Source: Prorocentrum cordatum
Taxonomy: Eukaryota; Sar; Dinophyceae; Prorocentrales; Prorocentraceae
Length of the DNA: 64,000 bases
Direction: 5' to 3'
NCBI GenBank assembly: GCA_963575745.1
Contig: CAUYUJ010018054.1
Coordinates: 1 to 64,000 of the forward strand
Within the stretch, counting starts at the first letter, position 1. Every line of letters starts with the position of its first letter. The notes beneath the pieces are model-generated. The model saw nothing but the letters and a program-made list of their open reading frames with translations. It had not been told where the DNA came from and did no database searches. Positions 10,983-21,990 of this stretch are shown here, in pieces. The translations under genes and the position numbers were made by a program.

Positions 10983-11662
10983 TCCGAATGCTCCTCCTGG
11001 TCTTCCCTCCATCGTCGTCCTGCTTCTCCTCCCCCTCATCCTCTTCCTTTTCGTTTTCCCTCAATTGTCCTCCCTCCTCCATCCTCCCTTCTCCCTCCTC
11101 CTGCTCCTGCTCCTCCTCCTCCTCCCTCTCCTCCCCCTCCTCTTCCTCCTCCTCTCCTCCTCCTCCTCCTCCTCCTCCTCCTCCCCTCCTCCTTCTCCCC
11201 CCTCCTCCTCCTCCTCCTCCTCCTCCTCCTCCTCCTCCTCTCCTCCTCTCATCCTCCTCCTTCTCCTCCTCCTTCTCCTCCTCCTCCTCCTTCTCCTCCC
11301 TCCCCCTCCTCCTTCCCCCCTCCTTCCCTTCCTCCTCTTCCTCCTCCTCCTCCTCCTCCTCCTCTCCTCCTCCTCCCTCCTCCTCCTCCTCCTCCTCTCT
11401 CCTCCTCTCCTCCTCCTCCTCCTCCTCCTCCTCCTCCTCCTCCTCTCTTCCTCCCTCCTCCTCCTCTCCTCCTCCTCCCCTCCTCCTTTTTTCTCCTCCT
11501 CGTTCTCCTCCTCCGCCTCTTTCTCCTCCTCCTCCTCCTCCATCCCCTCTTCCTCCTCCTCCACCTCCTCCTCCTCCTCCTCCTCCTCCGTCCTCCTTGC
11601 TCCCTCATCCTCCCTCCTCCTCCTCCTCCTCCTCCACCTCCTCCTCTTCCTCCTCCTCCTTC
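10983..11662 (+). repeat. (TCC)n / polypyrimidine microsatellite upstream of an exon
   Basis: About 680 bp of almost pure C and T on the + strand, mainly TCC units with TTC interruptions. It ends about 30 bp before the predicted 3' splice site of the aspartic-protease exon and could act as an oversized polypyrimidine tract. The long open frames read through it (poly-Pro, Ser, Leu) are by-products of the repeat. Confidence 0.95.
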
Positions 11663-11691
11663 GATTCTCGATGCCCCGGCGCGTGCACGAG

Positions 11692-11798
11692 GCGAGATCT
11701 CCTTCGGGGGTCACGAGGCGCGCCGGGCCTCCTCGGATCTGACCTGGGCGCCAGTGGCGCAGCCGGAGCTCGGCTACTGGCAGGTGCAGTTGGCGCGG
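11692..11798 (+). CDS. Exon of a pepsin-type aspartic protease (segment before the second active-site Asp)
   Basis: The exon encodes GEISFGGHEARRASSDLTWA followed by PVAQPELGYWQVQLAR. This matches the pepsin-family pattern G-x-(I/L)-x-(F/L)-G-G, a variable loop, then W-x-P-V...Y-W-Q-(V/F), which lies about 20 residues before the second DTG motif. The start is set by AG at 11,690-11,691 after the polypyrimidine tract and the end by GT at 11,799. The last codon is complete (phase 0) and the next exon at 35,951 continues in frame. The protein would be a secreted or vacuolar endopeptidase of the pepsin fold. Earlier exons, including the first DTGS motif, were not found in the window. Antisense and other frames show no such motif. 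Confidence 0.75.
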
Positions 11799-11825
11799 GT
11801 TCGCCCCGCCTCGTCGAGGGAACGC

Positions 11826-12250
11826 TCTTCGTCGTCCTCGTCGTCGTTTTGGTGGTCTTCGTCGTCGTGGTCTGGCTTTTGGTCTTCGTCGTCGTCGTCG
11901 TCGTCGCCGCACTTTTCCTCCATCTCCCCACTCCTTCTGTCTCCTCCTCCCTCCTTCCCTTCTCCTCCCTCTCCTTCATCACCTCCTCCGTTTCCCCCCC
12001 CATCTCTTCCGCCATCCTCGCTCCTCCTCTGCCCTCATTCCTACTCCTCCATCTCCTCCTCCATCTCCACCTCCATCGCCCCCTCCATCTCCTCCGCCAT
12101 CCTGCTCTTTTTCCCTCTATCGCCCTCCTGCCCCTTTCCCCTCTTCTTCCCTCGCTCCATCCATCTCTGTCCTCTTCCTCGTTCCTCTTCCTCCATCATG
12201 TTCCTCATCCGCCTCCTCCTCCTCCTCCCCCTCCTCCTCCCCTCCTCTCC
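11826..12250 (+). repeat. GTC/TCC microsatellite tract
   Basis: Begins with TCG/GTC trinucleotides (11,826-11,912) and grades into irregular TCC and CTCC sequence. It lies immediately inside the predicted 5' end of the aspartic-protease intron. Confidence 0.9.
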
Positions 12251-12394
12251 TGTCGGCGCGGGGCCGCAGCCCTCTCGAGAGAGGGGGAAGGGCGGGGACG
12301 ACGTCGGGCAGCGTTCGGGGACGCGGAGAGGGAGGGGGATGGTGGCGAATTTGCCGCCGATCGGACGGAATCCAAGATGGAAGGGGTCTGAGGA

Positions 12395-12615
12395 GAGAGG
12401 GAAGGAGAAAGAGAAGGAGGGGAGGAGGAGGAGGAGGAGGAGGAGGGGAGGAGGAGGAGAGAGGAGGAGGGAGGAGGAGGGAAGAGGAGGGAGGCGGAGG
12501 GAATTGGAGGAGGAGGAGGAGGAGGAGGAGAAGGATTCAGGAAAAAGAAGCGAGGAGGAGGACAACGAGGGTGAGGAGGAGGGGGTGGAGGAGGAAGAGG
12601 AGGAGGAGGAAAACC
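12395..12615 (+). repeat. (GGA)n purine microsatellite
   Basis: Nearly pure AG sequence, complementary in composition to the TCC tract at 10,983-11,662 on the other side of the aspartic-protease exon. Confidence 0.92.
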
Positions 12616-13405
12616 GGTGAAAGCCCAAGACTCACTCACGATATTGCAAGAACACCTCCTTCAAAATTCCCTTTAGATAGGCCTCTTCTCAGGGTCCGTT
12701 TCAATAGAGGGAAGCGTCCCGTTGGAAGACAAGCTTTTCAACATTCGGAAGTGTGCCAGAACACCATGCCTGGGACGTCAACTCCGCGAATCATCGTTAC
12801 TGTTGCGTCTTGATGATCCTGAATCGTGCCAGAACGCTGTTCCTAGGACTTCATCGCCGCGAATCAACGTTATTGGTGCGCCCTAACGTTCCGGTATGGC
12901 GCCAAAACGCCACCTCTGGAACGTTAAGCCATGATTTGTTTTGACATTTTTGCAGACTTTGTCGACGAACGTGCGCGGCGCTAGGGCGAGAGCCACATTT
13001 TGGAGAGGATCTGCCGTCCATCCGTCAAACTGTTGTAGATTTTGGTGAAAGGGCTGTGCGCGGCGCTTCAGCGAGAGCTACATTTTGCACACCGCCCGCC
13101 CTCCATCCGTAAAACTCTTGCAAGCTGTGGGGACGAATGTGCGCGGCGCTTAGGCGAGAACCACATTTTGAAATCCGCCCGCCCTCCATCGGTGAAATTC
13201 TGGCACAATTTGAAGACGAGTGTGCGCGGCGCGAAGGCGAGAGCCACATTTTGAAAGCGACTCGCCCTTTATCCGCGAAACTGTTACAACTGTCTCAGGA
13301 TCAGGATCACAAGCGGTGAGGAAGTCTGAGGCGAAACGCCAGGCCCTCTCTTTCGACCGGCCTCGGGGCGCGACAGGGAGGAGTTATCATACCTGCTGGT
13401 GTGAT
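12616..13405 (+). repeat. Composite dispersed repeat, copy 1 (full form)
   Basis: The order is a head (CCCAAGACTCACTCACGAT), two or three degenerate units with CTGAATCGTGCCAGAAC, then four units of about 83 bp with GCGCGGCGCTaaGGCGAGAGCC and CGCCCTCcATCCGTgAAac, and a tail with GAGGAAGTCTgAGGCGAAAC and TTCGACCGGCCTCGGGGCG. Copies in the same orientation lie at 34.3, 52.5, 53.6 and 62.1 kb. Short open frames read through the units are not conserved and I do not regard them as genes. Confidence 0.88.
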
Positions 13406-13435
13406 CTCGCATTGCATTATTTCGACCGACCGACC

Positions 13436-13735
13436 GTGCCTGGGATGTGTGCTGGGCCCAGTGTGCTGGGATGCGTGACTGCCTCGGTGTGCTGGGCCAG
13501 GCTGCCGCCCTGGGTGTGCTGGGATGTGTGCTCTGTGTGCTCGGTGCAGGCCTGTGTCGGTGTACTCCTTCGGTGTGCTGGGATGTGCGTTGCCTCCGTG
13601 TGCTGGACCGTGTGTTGCGATCTGTGTTGGGATATGTGCTGTGATGTGCTGCGATCTGTGCTGGCCGCGGCCCCCCTGGGTGTGCTGGGATGCGTGCTGC
13701 GATGTTTTGGTATACTGCTGGGATGTGTCGGTGAC
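13436..13735 (+). repeat. Degenerate TGTGCTGGGATGTG repeat
   Basis: About 300 bp made of variants of GTGTGCTGGGATGTGTGCTG with irregular spacing. No gene is visible. Confidence 0.75.
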
Positions 13736-13830
13736 CGACCGTGCCCCCCCCTGCCCGACCGTGGCCCCCCGTGCGCCCCCCTTCCTCCCGGTAAAGGTTG
13801 TATCTCCGCCCCCTGGAACAAGGGTCGCGT
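13736..13830 (+). repeat. C-rich GACCGACCGTGCCCCCC unit ending in a sequence shared with 24.1 kb in inverse orientation
   Basis: Contains the GACCGACCGTGCCCCCC and GCCCGACCGTGGCCCCCCG units that build the long array at 24.1-25.9 kb. It ends in TTGTATCTCCGCCCCCTGGA. The reverse complement of that 20-mer opens the 24.1-kb array. Confidence 0.8.
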
Positions 13831-13914
13831 GAGAGTTTTGTTGAGTTTCTTCGCTCTCTCTCACTCTATCTCTCTCTCTCTCTCTATCTGTATTTCTCTC
13901 TCTACTCATGTTCC

Positions 13915-15180
13915 TGCTTTCCCCCTCCCTCTCCAGAGCGCCCTGGGGTCTCTGAGCGGCCCACGGCCCTCCCTCGCAGCAGAGCGGAAGAGGGGAAAAC
14001 AGGAAAAACAGGAAGAACATGAAAAAACATGTGTTTTCACATGGAAAAACAAGAAAAACAGCGAAACCTTTGAGTGTCGCTCTTTTTCAAGTTTTTCCTG
14101 TTTTTCAATGTGAAAACACAAGGTTTTTCGTGTTCATCCTGTTTTTCCTGTTCGCCTCTCTCCTCCCCTCAGCGCTCTGGGGTCTCTGAGCGGCCCACGG
14201 CCTTCCCTCGCAGCAACGCGAGGGGAAAACAGAAAAAACAGGAGAAAACATTAAACAACCTTGCGTTTTCACAAGGAAAATAAAAAAAAAACGCGAAACC
14301 TTTGACTGTCGCTCTTTTTCAAGTTTTTCCTGTTTATCCATGTGAAAACACAGGTTTTGTCTTTGTTTTTCCTGCTTTTCCTGTTTTCCCCATTCCTCCC
14401 CTCAGCGCTCTGGGGTCCCTGAGCGGCCCACGGCCCTCCCTCGCAGCAGAGCGGAAGAGGGGAAAACATGAAAAACAGGAAGAACAATAACACAACATGT
14501 GTTTTCACATGGAAAAACAGGAAAAACCAGCGAAACCTGTGACTGTCGCTCTTTTTCAAGTTGTTTCCTGTTTTTTCAATGTGAAAACAAAAGGTTTGTA
14601 TTGTTTTTCATGTTTTTCCTGTTCGCCTCTCTCCTCCCCTCAGCGCTCTGTGGTCTCTGAGCGGCCCACGGCCTTCCCTCGCAGCAGACCGAAAGAGGGG
14701 AAAACAGTAAAAACAGGAAGCACATACAAAACTTGTGTTTCCACAAGGAAAAACAGGAAAAAAACAGCGAAACCGTTGACGGTCGCTCTTTTTCAAGTTT
14801 GTCTTGCTTATCCATGTGAAAACACAGGTTCTGTATTCGTTTTTCATGGTTTTCATGTTTTCCCCATTCCTCCCCTCAGCGCTCTGGGGTCTCTGAGCGG
14901 CCCACGGCCCTCCCTCGCAGCAGAGCGGAAGAGGGGAAAACATGAAAAACAGGAAGAACAATCACACAACATGTGTTTTCACATGGAAAAAACAGGAAAA
15001 AACAGCGAAACCTGTGACTGTCGCTCTTTTTCAAGTTGTTTCCTGTTTTTTCAATGTGAAAACAAAAGGTTTGTATTGTTTTTCCTGTTTTTCCTGTTTT
15101 CCTCATCCCTCTCCAGAGCGCCCTGGGGTCTCTGAGCGGCCCGCGGCCTTCCCTCCCAGCAGAACGGAAGAGGGCGCGGG
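13915..15180 (+). repeat. 236-bp satellite, six units in a dimeric higher-order arrangement, with hairpins
   Basis: The block GGGGTCTCTGAGCGGCCC recurs with CTGAGCGG at 13,952, 14,186, 14,419, 14,657, 14,893 and 15,132, giving spacings of 233-239 bp. Alternate units are more alike, so the array is a dimer of about 470 bp. Between blocks, each unit has arms of about 30 bp (GTGTTTTCACATGGAAAAAC and its approximate complement GTTTTTC...ATGTGAAAACAC) around a loop of about 30 nt. Open frames here follow the repeat and are not genes. Confidence 0.92.
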
Positions 15181-15414
15181 CGGGCTTTCCTCCAACTACG
15201 TTTTGTTGCAGAACGGGCGCGGCTGAGCCACGCGCGCGGGCACTCAAGTGAAAGGAATTACAGGAAAACGCGAATGCGCATCAGCCCCTGAACAGCGAGC
15301 TCGAGCAATCAAGTCATGGGATCACGACACGGACTAAACAACAAAGCCCTGGCGCAAGAGAGCCTAAACCCAATCACCAACGCATCGGTACTATTCAGGG
15401 AAACGCGGATCTGC

Positions 15415-16719
15415 TCAAGGAAACGCAACAGAAGCAGGCCGCTTACGGAGACAGCGCGCCGCCGCAGCGGCCGCTGGCCTCTTGCGCAGGACTTTAGCGC
15501 TGGGGGGCAGGCGCTCCACGTCAACGCGCGGGTTCGCGCGCGCCGACAAGCGCAGCTTTGGCGTTCTGTTCGGTGGGGCGTCAATGAGAGCGCCGAGCGC
15601 GGCCTGGAGGAGCTCGCGCTCCTGGTGCAGTTCGGTCAACGGTAAGCTCCTCCTCGCCCAGCCGACCAACAGCTTGGCGAACGCGCATATTGAGCATATT
15701 GCGCGTGCGTTCCGCTCAGTTTGAATGAACACGTTCCGAAATAATGCTTTCAGTTGCATGTGCAGAGCTTCATTTCTCGTGATCCTGCACATCACCTGAA
15801 CGCTGGGGTTCCGCGCAATGAATCTACCAAGATGCAAGATGTACTCAAGCTGCGCAGGTGGCGTTGCATATCGCAGATGACCAAGGATAGCAATTTTCTT
15901 ACTCGTCGTCTTGTCCATCTCCCGCGGGAACATCTTGCACAGCGCGGCGATGTCTCTGACGAAAGCTGCGGCGGCGCGGCACGGCCGCTCGGGATAGCCA
16001 GCGGCCTCAATCGCCGCTTTGGCCCGCGCTGCCGAAGCGTCCGAGAGGGAGGAGATAGCGTCGTCCAATGACTGCCATTCCGCCCGCCGCCGCTGCCCGC
16101 GGAAGTACGGCTTGCCATCGTCTAGGCCCATGGAGAATTTGACGATGCATCGGCGGACGAGGATCGATAGTGAAGTGCGCTTCTCGTTGGGCGCCTGCTC
16201 GATCTTTAGGGCGATGTGCAAGGGGTCATTGGAGAGGCACTGCAGCCGCGGGAACGCGACGCGGAGAGCGGTCTCCTCCATTGAGATGGGCGCGTCCGAG
16301 CATATCATGCGCACCTGCCTGGCGCCGTTCCCGTTGCCAACGGCTTCAAGGAGGGCCTTCTGGGCGTGCTTGAAAGCCTCGGACGGCGCTGGCTGCGCCA
16401 AGAGAACAGAGTCCATGCACTGAACAGAGAGCTGCACGTGGACGCCCTGCTTTCGACTGCCACCTATGAGAATGCCGACCACGCGCTGACGCCGACCCTG
16501 GCCGCGCCGATCCTGAGCCCAGCATCGGTGCATGCACGGAGTCGGCATTGCCAGGTTCGGCGCATGCGCATAATTGGCATTCCCATTACCTCCATGAGCC
16601 CCATGCTGCGTCTGGTACAATACCGACAATAGAGTTGAGTACTGCCCGTCAATGCCAATGACAGTCTTGTCTGCGCCCTCGCGGCATTTCGCGATCATGT
16701 TTCTGATGCTGCAATTTCT
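15415..16719 (-). pseudogene. Element: DDE-like transposase domain with basic C-terminus
   Basis: The translation has an RNase H-fold look: a strand with an acidic residue (VIGIDGQYSTLLSVLYQ, about 16,640-16,670), a second strand ending in Asp (RMICSDAPISMEE, near 16,300), and FPRLQCLSNDPLHIALKIEQ about 25 residues later, supplying a third acidic residue. I associate this D...SD-P...D-P-x-H pattern with abundant transposase-like proteins of dinoflagellates. A helical C-terminal region follows. The last residues repeat a basic motif (LRKRPAAAA and LRKRPAS). The frame is intact for 430 codons, the longest unbroken piece of the element after the acidic region. Confidence 0.55.
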
Positions 16720-17797
16720 CAACACACCCCTCTACGAAAGTCAGATGACTGCGGGAATCGCCTGGGGAAAGGCAACGGGTAAAACCTGCGGCGTCCTTCA
16801 CGTGGGCCCAGGCCCGCTTCTTGGACCTTTTGGTGTCTGGGTGGAGTAACGCGGCCAAGAACGAAGCCAATAAATCATTTGTACAACGGTAATGCTCACT
16901 GACTCGGTGATACTTTGGCGCGTCCTCGCTCAGGATATAACGAGTGCGTTCCCTGGCATCGAGCAGGGGCACCGTGTATCGATCCGAGTCAGTCTTCCTC
17001 AGCTGGTGATTGACCTCGTTCCAAGATGGAGGCTCCATGCACCCATTCCGAATGAAATCAGCACTCCGCGAAAGTAGCGAGGGCGAACTGGTCTCATCTG
17101 CGCCCGCAGCCCAGAGGCTCACAGAGCGCCGACATAAGGCTGAGTGGTTCCACATCGCATGGATCACGCGCATCTGTCTGTTCGACGCGCCACAGAGCGT
17201 CGCCCCGACGTGGGCATTGCTCGCGTGCGAAATCAACTTCCCCCTCCGATGGAAAGTCCTGAAGGGGCACACCGGGCAGTGCCGCAAGTCATCCTGTCGG
17301 GCAGTGCCAGCGCTCTCCGCGTCGCGGAGGGTCGACAAGGTAGCTTTGGCTTCTTGATCAAGCATCGCTCTGAGCTCAACTGGCGTCTTCGACAGATAAG
17401 AACCCTTTCCCCCGCCCAGTCTGTCGAAGAGGTCCGTCGAGAACGACGCGTTGTGCTTTGACCCCACGGCGTCCAAATGCTCGGTCAGAGCGCCCAAACT
17501 GGACTGATGAAGCCGCACGGTGGCTCCGTCCAACATGAGAGTAATCACGTAGCACTCCGGAACGTGTTCTTCCAGGCCGCCAACGAAGTCGTTCATGATC
17601 TCCTCCTCCACGGCAGCCAGCGCAAAGTGGAGGCGAGACGCGCGAGGGTTTGGCCTATCAGCGAAGCGGCGCCTCAAATATTCAAAACGAGGCATGTCCA
17701 ACGCGATATCCACGGCCGCATGAAGCTGGACTGAGAGATTCCACAAGAACGGAATGTCATTGGACGGCCTGCCCAAGTGGACCAACCGAATCAACAT
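16720..17797 (-). pseudogene. Element: linker protein region with a C2H2 zinc finger
   Basis: The frame starts within LIRLVHLGRPSNDIPFLWNL and runs for about 360 codons. A classical C2H2 finger is at about 17,202-17,284: CPVCPF, twelve residues, then HASNAH. The region before it contains VPECYVITLMLDGATVRLHQ and LGGGKGSYLSKTPVELRAML. After the finger comes a region with FIRNGCMEPPSWNEVNHQLR. The frame ends near 16,720, where it overlaps the next frame by about 75 bp, which suggests a one-base shift in THLTFVEGCVEK. A DNA-binding role ahead of the transposase core is likely. Confidence 0.5.
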
Positions 17798-18351
17798 CCA
17801 TCTTCTTAGCTGCTTTCAATGGTATCTTGCAGTGCTGCACTAGAAACTCTCGCCAATGCCTGTAATTCTCGACGAAGCTGATGAGTATTTCAAAATCACA
17901 TAAGTCTGTCACTGCTTCTCTAAGCAGATTGAGCAGGATTGCGGGGTAGCAGTTGTTGATGTCCACGTCGGCAAAAATCAATTCACCTCCAACCGACGGC
18001 CCAACTTCAGCCGCCATGGCATTTGTTTGCCCCCCTGCTCAAATGCGACTGCATTGACGGCCCTGCCGCGTACCATCTGCCTGGTATGCCGTGCTTGCTG
18101 TAATAGGAAACCTTCATCACACCGAAATCGCCAACTCTGCGGCCGCGCGTGCGGTAGGCCTCCATGGACCGCCGTATCTGTGGCACCTTGGAAGCAAAAG
18201 CCTCCTCCTCTAAGCCCTGGGCGAGCGCGGTGACGTTAATCCATTCATCAACTTCGCACACGAATTTATGTTCGCTATCCAATTCTCTGCTCTCTGCTGG
18301 GTCTGGCACCACGGGGGCGAGTGGCGGGCACTTACTTTTGCACTCCCACAC
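17798..18351 (-). pseudogene. Element: replicase-like module (GRWYAAGPS ... DVDINNCYP)
   Basis: Two frames joined across a G6 run (about 18,033-18,038) read HGIPGRWYAAGPSMQSHLSR and then ELIFADVDINNCYPAILLNL. I recall the pattern G-R-x-Y-x-x-G-x-S-x-Q followed by D-x-D-I-x-N-x-x-P from predicted proteins of algae and large DNA viruses that sit beside SF3 helicases. A polymerase or primase-like function would fit but is not proven. The frame ends at a stop after AKKMDVDSVGPLGQAVQ. A one-base shift there gives MLIRLVHLGRPSNDIPFLW, so the protein continues in the next entry. Confidence 0.5.
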
Positions 18352-18354
18352 CGA

Positions 18355-18829
18355 TAACCATTTCTGAAATCATCCGCCGAACACGCACGCGTCGTGCTTG
18401 TTCAGGATCTCCGAAAACTTGTCGGAATTGAGGTTGAGGAGATGCAGCTCCTGCGGGCGCCAACACAGACACATGCAACAATCGCAGCAGACGTGCACCA
18501 CCCCGCCCGCGCGCACGCGTGCAGTGCAGGCGCGCAACCACAATGCGCGCGCGTCGACGTGTCATGGGGGCAATGAGAGCGCGCGCCACATGCAGTCATT
18601 TTCGCTTCCACCAACTTCCGCGGCCTCCCGCCACACTTCCGCCCCGTGGGGCGCGGGGGGAGCGCAGCAGCTTCACGCCTTCGGAGTTCCGCGGGCTTCC
18701 GCGGCCGTCCGCCAAGCTTCCACCGACGCTATTATTGTCCTCGGCCGAGGGTTTGCGACCCGCGCATACATCGCCCCCATTCCTACTGCTGCCCCTGCAT
18801 GGCCATTGCAAACTTCATGCGTTGGTTCC
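18355..18829 (-). other. Non-coding gap inside the element, possible intron or insertion
   Basis: Between the helicase and the next module there are about 475 bp that keep no family resemblance. The sequence is built of variants of GCGGAAGC / TTCCGCGG (on + strand: TTCCGCGGCCTCCCGCCAC, then GTTCCGCGGGCTTCCGCGGC). It may be an intron or a short repeat insertion. Confidence 0.4.
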
Positions 18830-20019
18830 TTGGTCTGCCCTTGCACTGCAACAAGATGAGGCCAAGCGCCAACGGCCGCCATAAGATTATCCCGCCGAGT
18901 CGGCTTGCCCTTGGCTCCGTGTCTGAAAGGACCAGGTACATTTTTCAGCAGTGAGTTAACCTGGTACATCGTCACTTGTGTCTTGCCTGCCGCGTCTCGG
19001 TGGGCAGTCTCAACGATTGCTCTAGCCTCGCATACCCGTTTAAATTCGTGAGCTGAGTTTGTGAACTCTGCTGGCATTTCGAAGCCGCCATTGGCCATCT
19101 GCGCAACGACCCTCCGAGTCTCCTCCACAATCGACTCGTCTGGGTCCAGCAGCATCTGGCGGCAGCTGCTGGCGGCGTGCTCTTGGATGAAAGGCCACAA
19201 GAAGAATTTACTGTAGGCGAGACGAGTTTGGTCGCCCTCCAAGAAGGACATCAAGTCAGCTTCCTCGCGGCACACTGCGCCGTCGACATTGATCGACCCG
19301 ACGTTGTTGGTGAAAACAGATTTGAGAACAACAATTCTGAGGCGTCGCCAAATAGAACGAAGTTCGTGGAATTTCATGCAATCCCCGTTAATAGATGGAA
19401 GCTGTCTGTTCGTTTCCCAATATTTTGCGCAAGTCAGCCACCGATCGTATTGGGTCGTCTTGCCGAAGAGGGGGCGACAAGCAATGAATTCTCCAGAAAC
19501 AAGCTTTGTCCAGACCTCTTCCAGCAATGCAATGCCAGCCGCGCACTCCTGAACAGTAAGGCTTTTTGCGTAGGCAACCTGCCCACCTTGTTTTCTGAAT
19601 TCCTGCGGCTCTTGGAATACGTCTGCAGCGAGGACAGCATGGTGCCCGCCGAATACGCTATTCCGTAGCACTGTCCTGGCGGACTTGGAATTGCCTCCGT
19701 TCCCCTGTGAGCATGACCATCGCAGGCGGCGTCGGTACGCCCATCCACGCCAGCGCCTCCATCGCGAGGTCAATCACGCGCCCAGGCTCGTTGCCAGCAA
19801 AAGATGTTGCTAGGAAAAGGCCCAGCTTATCCACGACATCTTGGGCTGGTTCTGGTACGATGCTGGCTGGTATTCCAAACTAGCATCGGTTTTCCCTTGC
19901 CTTTGGGATCTGCACGATCCTGTCTGCGGCTGTCTCAGCGCTGTCGTCAATCTTAACAGCGCAGTCTTCAAACGCAACGGAAACGAAGGGAGGGTCCTGG
20001 CTTGGGGACATGAAACCAG
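18830..20019 (-). pseudogene. Element: SF3 (D5-like) helicase core
   Basis: After one in-frame TAG (complement of 19,879-19,881) and one extra G in a G4 run (complement of 19,702-19,705), the frame gives a Walker A loop of SF3 type, TGNGGNSKSA, at about 19,681-19,710. It has Ser where Gly usually precedes Lys-Ser. Features of D5-like helicases follow in order: a fetched-up Gly/Arg region (QGGQVAYAKSLTVQEC), LVSGEFIACRPLFGKTTQYD, a sensor-like Asn in KYWETNRQLPSINGD, and RRLRIVVLKSVFTNN. The enzyme would unwind DNA during element replication. This order is familiar from poxvirus D5-like, phage P4-like and virophage helicases, and is the main basis for calling the element self-replicating. Confidence 0.68.
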
Positions 20020-21480
20020 GCGCCGAGTAGATCCACGAGCTTCTCAGATTGGCCCTTGCCCGTGAATCGACAAATGACTTGCTGGCAACCCCTGCAGGCG
20101 TCGAACGCCCAATCAGCAACTTGTTCCTTCTTCACTTGTAGATCTGATGAGCACACAAGTTGAGCTACTTCCCAATTCCCAGCATCGCTCTCCAGGAACT
20201 GAAACACGTTAACTAAGTCGCGCGGGACCTGCCCGTTCATGATGCGAAGTAGAACAATTTGTGTAACGGACAACACCCGTTCAATCTTGTACATGTACGC
20301 CGTGGGAAGATCTTCCACTCGCCCGAACGACCCCTGCCGGTATAAATATACGCCGTCTGGGTGCGCAATGGTGTCGTCAAGTGCCAAGGCAGCGATTCGC
20401 GCAATGAGGAGATCGTTGGTAGGGTTCCAGTGCAGCCGCTCCATAACGCACATCGCTATTACTCTTAAGCAGAAGTATTCAAGGCCCGCTGGCTGCGGGT
20501 CCCACGCCTGCAACAATTCGTTCGTCTTGTTAATCACTTGCGACACCGCTGCCCTGACGTCGAATTTCGCGGGCTCTACATCAGACACCAACGTAGGCCC
20601 TGAGCGCGCCTGGAGACGCCTGAACTTCTCTGGCTCCCACTTGTCGAGAATCCGCCGCTTAGTCTCCGCCGTGTGCAATTCGACAGAGTCCATGCCGCCC
20701 AGAGTATCCACGGATGGCGCCGTCGAAGATGTCCCATCGGCGGTGTACTCCAGAATGGCGTCGCCGTCTCTGGTACTCTCTCCATCAGATCCAGCGACGT
20801 CGAGGAAGGCTACCATGTCGGGAACGCGGTTCGGCCGAGGATGAAACAAGTCATCATCCTGCGGCAGCGCATCAAAAGGTTCAACATCTAGATCGCTGTC
20901 TCCTGAATGACTCGAAGCTTCCTCGACGAGGTATAGGCGCCTCAAGTAAGCATCAAAAGCATGTACGTCGATCAATGTGTCAATGTCAATTGAACGTGGC
21001 GAAGCTTCTCCATTGTCGAACGCTTCCTCGGCATCGTCCAAGCGCTGCAACATAGCGCCAAACGCGCGCCTATCCGAGTCTGATTCTGTATCCGTTACAT
21101 CGCCTTGGTCTGAGATCTCCCCGATGTCGACGACGCGGTACCAAGTGGCATCTGATCCCAAGAATGTTTCGAGAGAGCTGATCGGGCCGTCGAACTGGCA
21201 CCGCTGGTCGCCATCGATGACGTCGTACCCGTCCTCGAATACTTTCACGGCAACGAAGTGAAAGAAGACGTGCACCAAGTATTTATCTGGGCCCGCATCA
21301 TGATCTGGCCTCTGAACGTGCTTCAGCGCCTTGCCGAGAGGAGCGAGGAAGCGATTGCCGTCTCGGAGGGCCCAGTGGGGCCCGTCCTCATTAATCTCGA
21401 CCTTGTGCCCCAGGTTTTGCAAAGCTTTCGGGAGGCGCACATTGGTGAAAAGGCACCTTGCGAATGCAAATGGGCCCGCA
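20020..21480 (-). pseudogene. Element: acidic region and D5-N-like domain ahead of the helicase
   Basis: The longest minus-strand frame of the element. Its first part (VRLPKALQNLGHKVEINEDG) precedes a long Asp/Glu/Ser-rich stretch. The last third is helical and hydrophobic (LLIARIAALALDDTIAHPDG, YMYKIERVLSVTQIVLLRIM, VNVFQFLESDAGNWEVAQLV) and lies where D5-like primase-helicases have their D5-N domain. A Cys-containing motif (FDACRGCQQVICRF) is near the end. The frame breaks at about 20,000-20,020 and continues as PPFVSVAFEDCAVKIDDSAE. The D5-N assignment is inferred from position and from the helicase that follows, because no invariant residues can be pointed to. Confidence 0.5.
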
Positions 21481-21990
21481 TGCGGCGTTGAGCAGCGCCG
21501 CGAAGAGTAGCCGGGCGCCGATCGTGATGCAGGGCAGCGCCGGGCCCACTGCCGCGCGTCGCCCTTCCCGACCAGCACTGGGCACGCCGCCGACGTCGAC
21601 AACCTGCGGCGAGGCGTCGTCGATCTCCTCGCCCCAGTCAGCGGGGGCAGCATGGCTGGCGTTGGCTTGTTTGAAGGGCGGCGTCGCGCGGACTCCATTC
21701 TTCGGGCTCCTTGTGGCTATGGCGTTGACCTTGACGTGGTAATCTGCGCCCTTGAACGCCACGAGCAAGGACGGCTCCGAGAAGGCATCGCTCTCGCCAA
21801 CGACCACGCCCTTCATGCCGTGCAATGTGTTCCCCTTGCGTGGCCCGCGAGGCTGGCGCTTCTTGACCTTCCAGTATACCGTTTGCCCCAACGCATAGCC
21901 ATGGAGGCGCGGCGCGGCATCTTCACCGCCGTCGCTGGTCTTCGCGGCAAGCGAGCGCGGCCCCCGACTCACTCGAAAGGGCCTCTCACT
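21480..21990 (-). pseudogene. Element: second SH3-like repeat
   Basis: The second repeat (about 21,730-21,905) reads LHGYALGQTVYWKVKK...HGMKGVVVG...LLVAFKGADYHVKVNAIA. It aligns residue by residue with the first repeat at 22.02-22.17 kb, so the domain was duplicated in tandem. An Ala/Gly-rich segment follows, up to a frame change at about 21,480 between AALLNAACGP and FAFARCLFTNVRLPKALQNL. Confidence 0.62.

Noticed and set aside
10833-12620. Plus-strand frames of 494-595 codons across 10.8-12.6 kb
   Set aside because: Almost all residues come from the pyrimidine repeat. Only the 36-codon aspartic-protease segment inside one of them is protein-like.
13915-15180. Regular spacing that could suggest a CRISPR array
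   Set aside because: Units are 236 bp, the spacers are themselves repeated and the genome is eukaryotic. It is a satellite.
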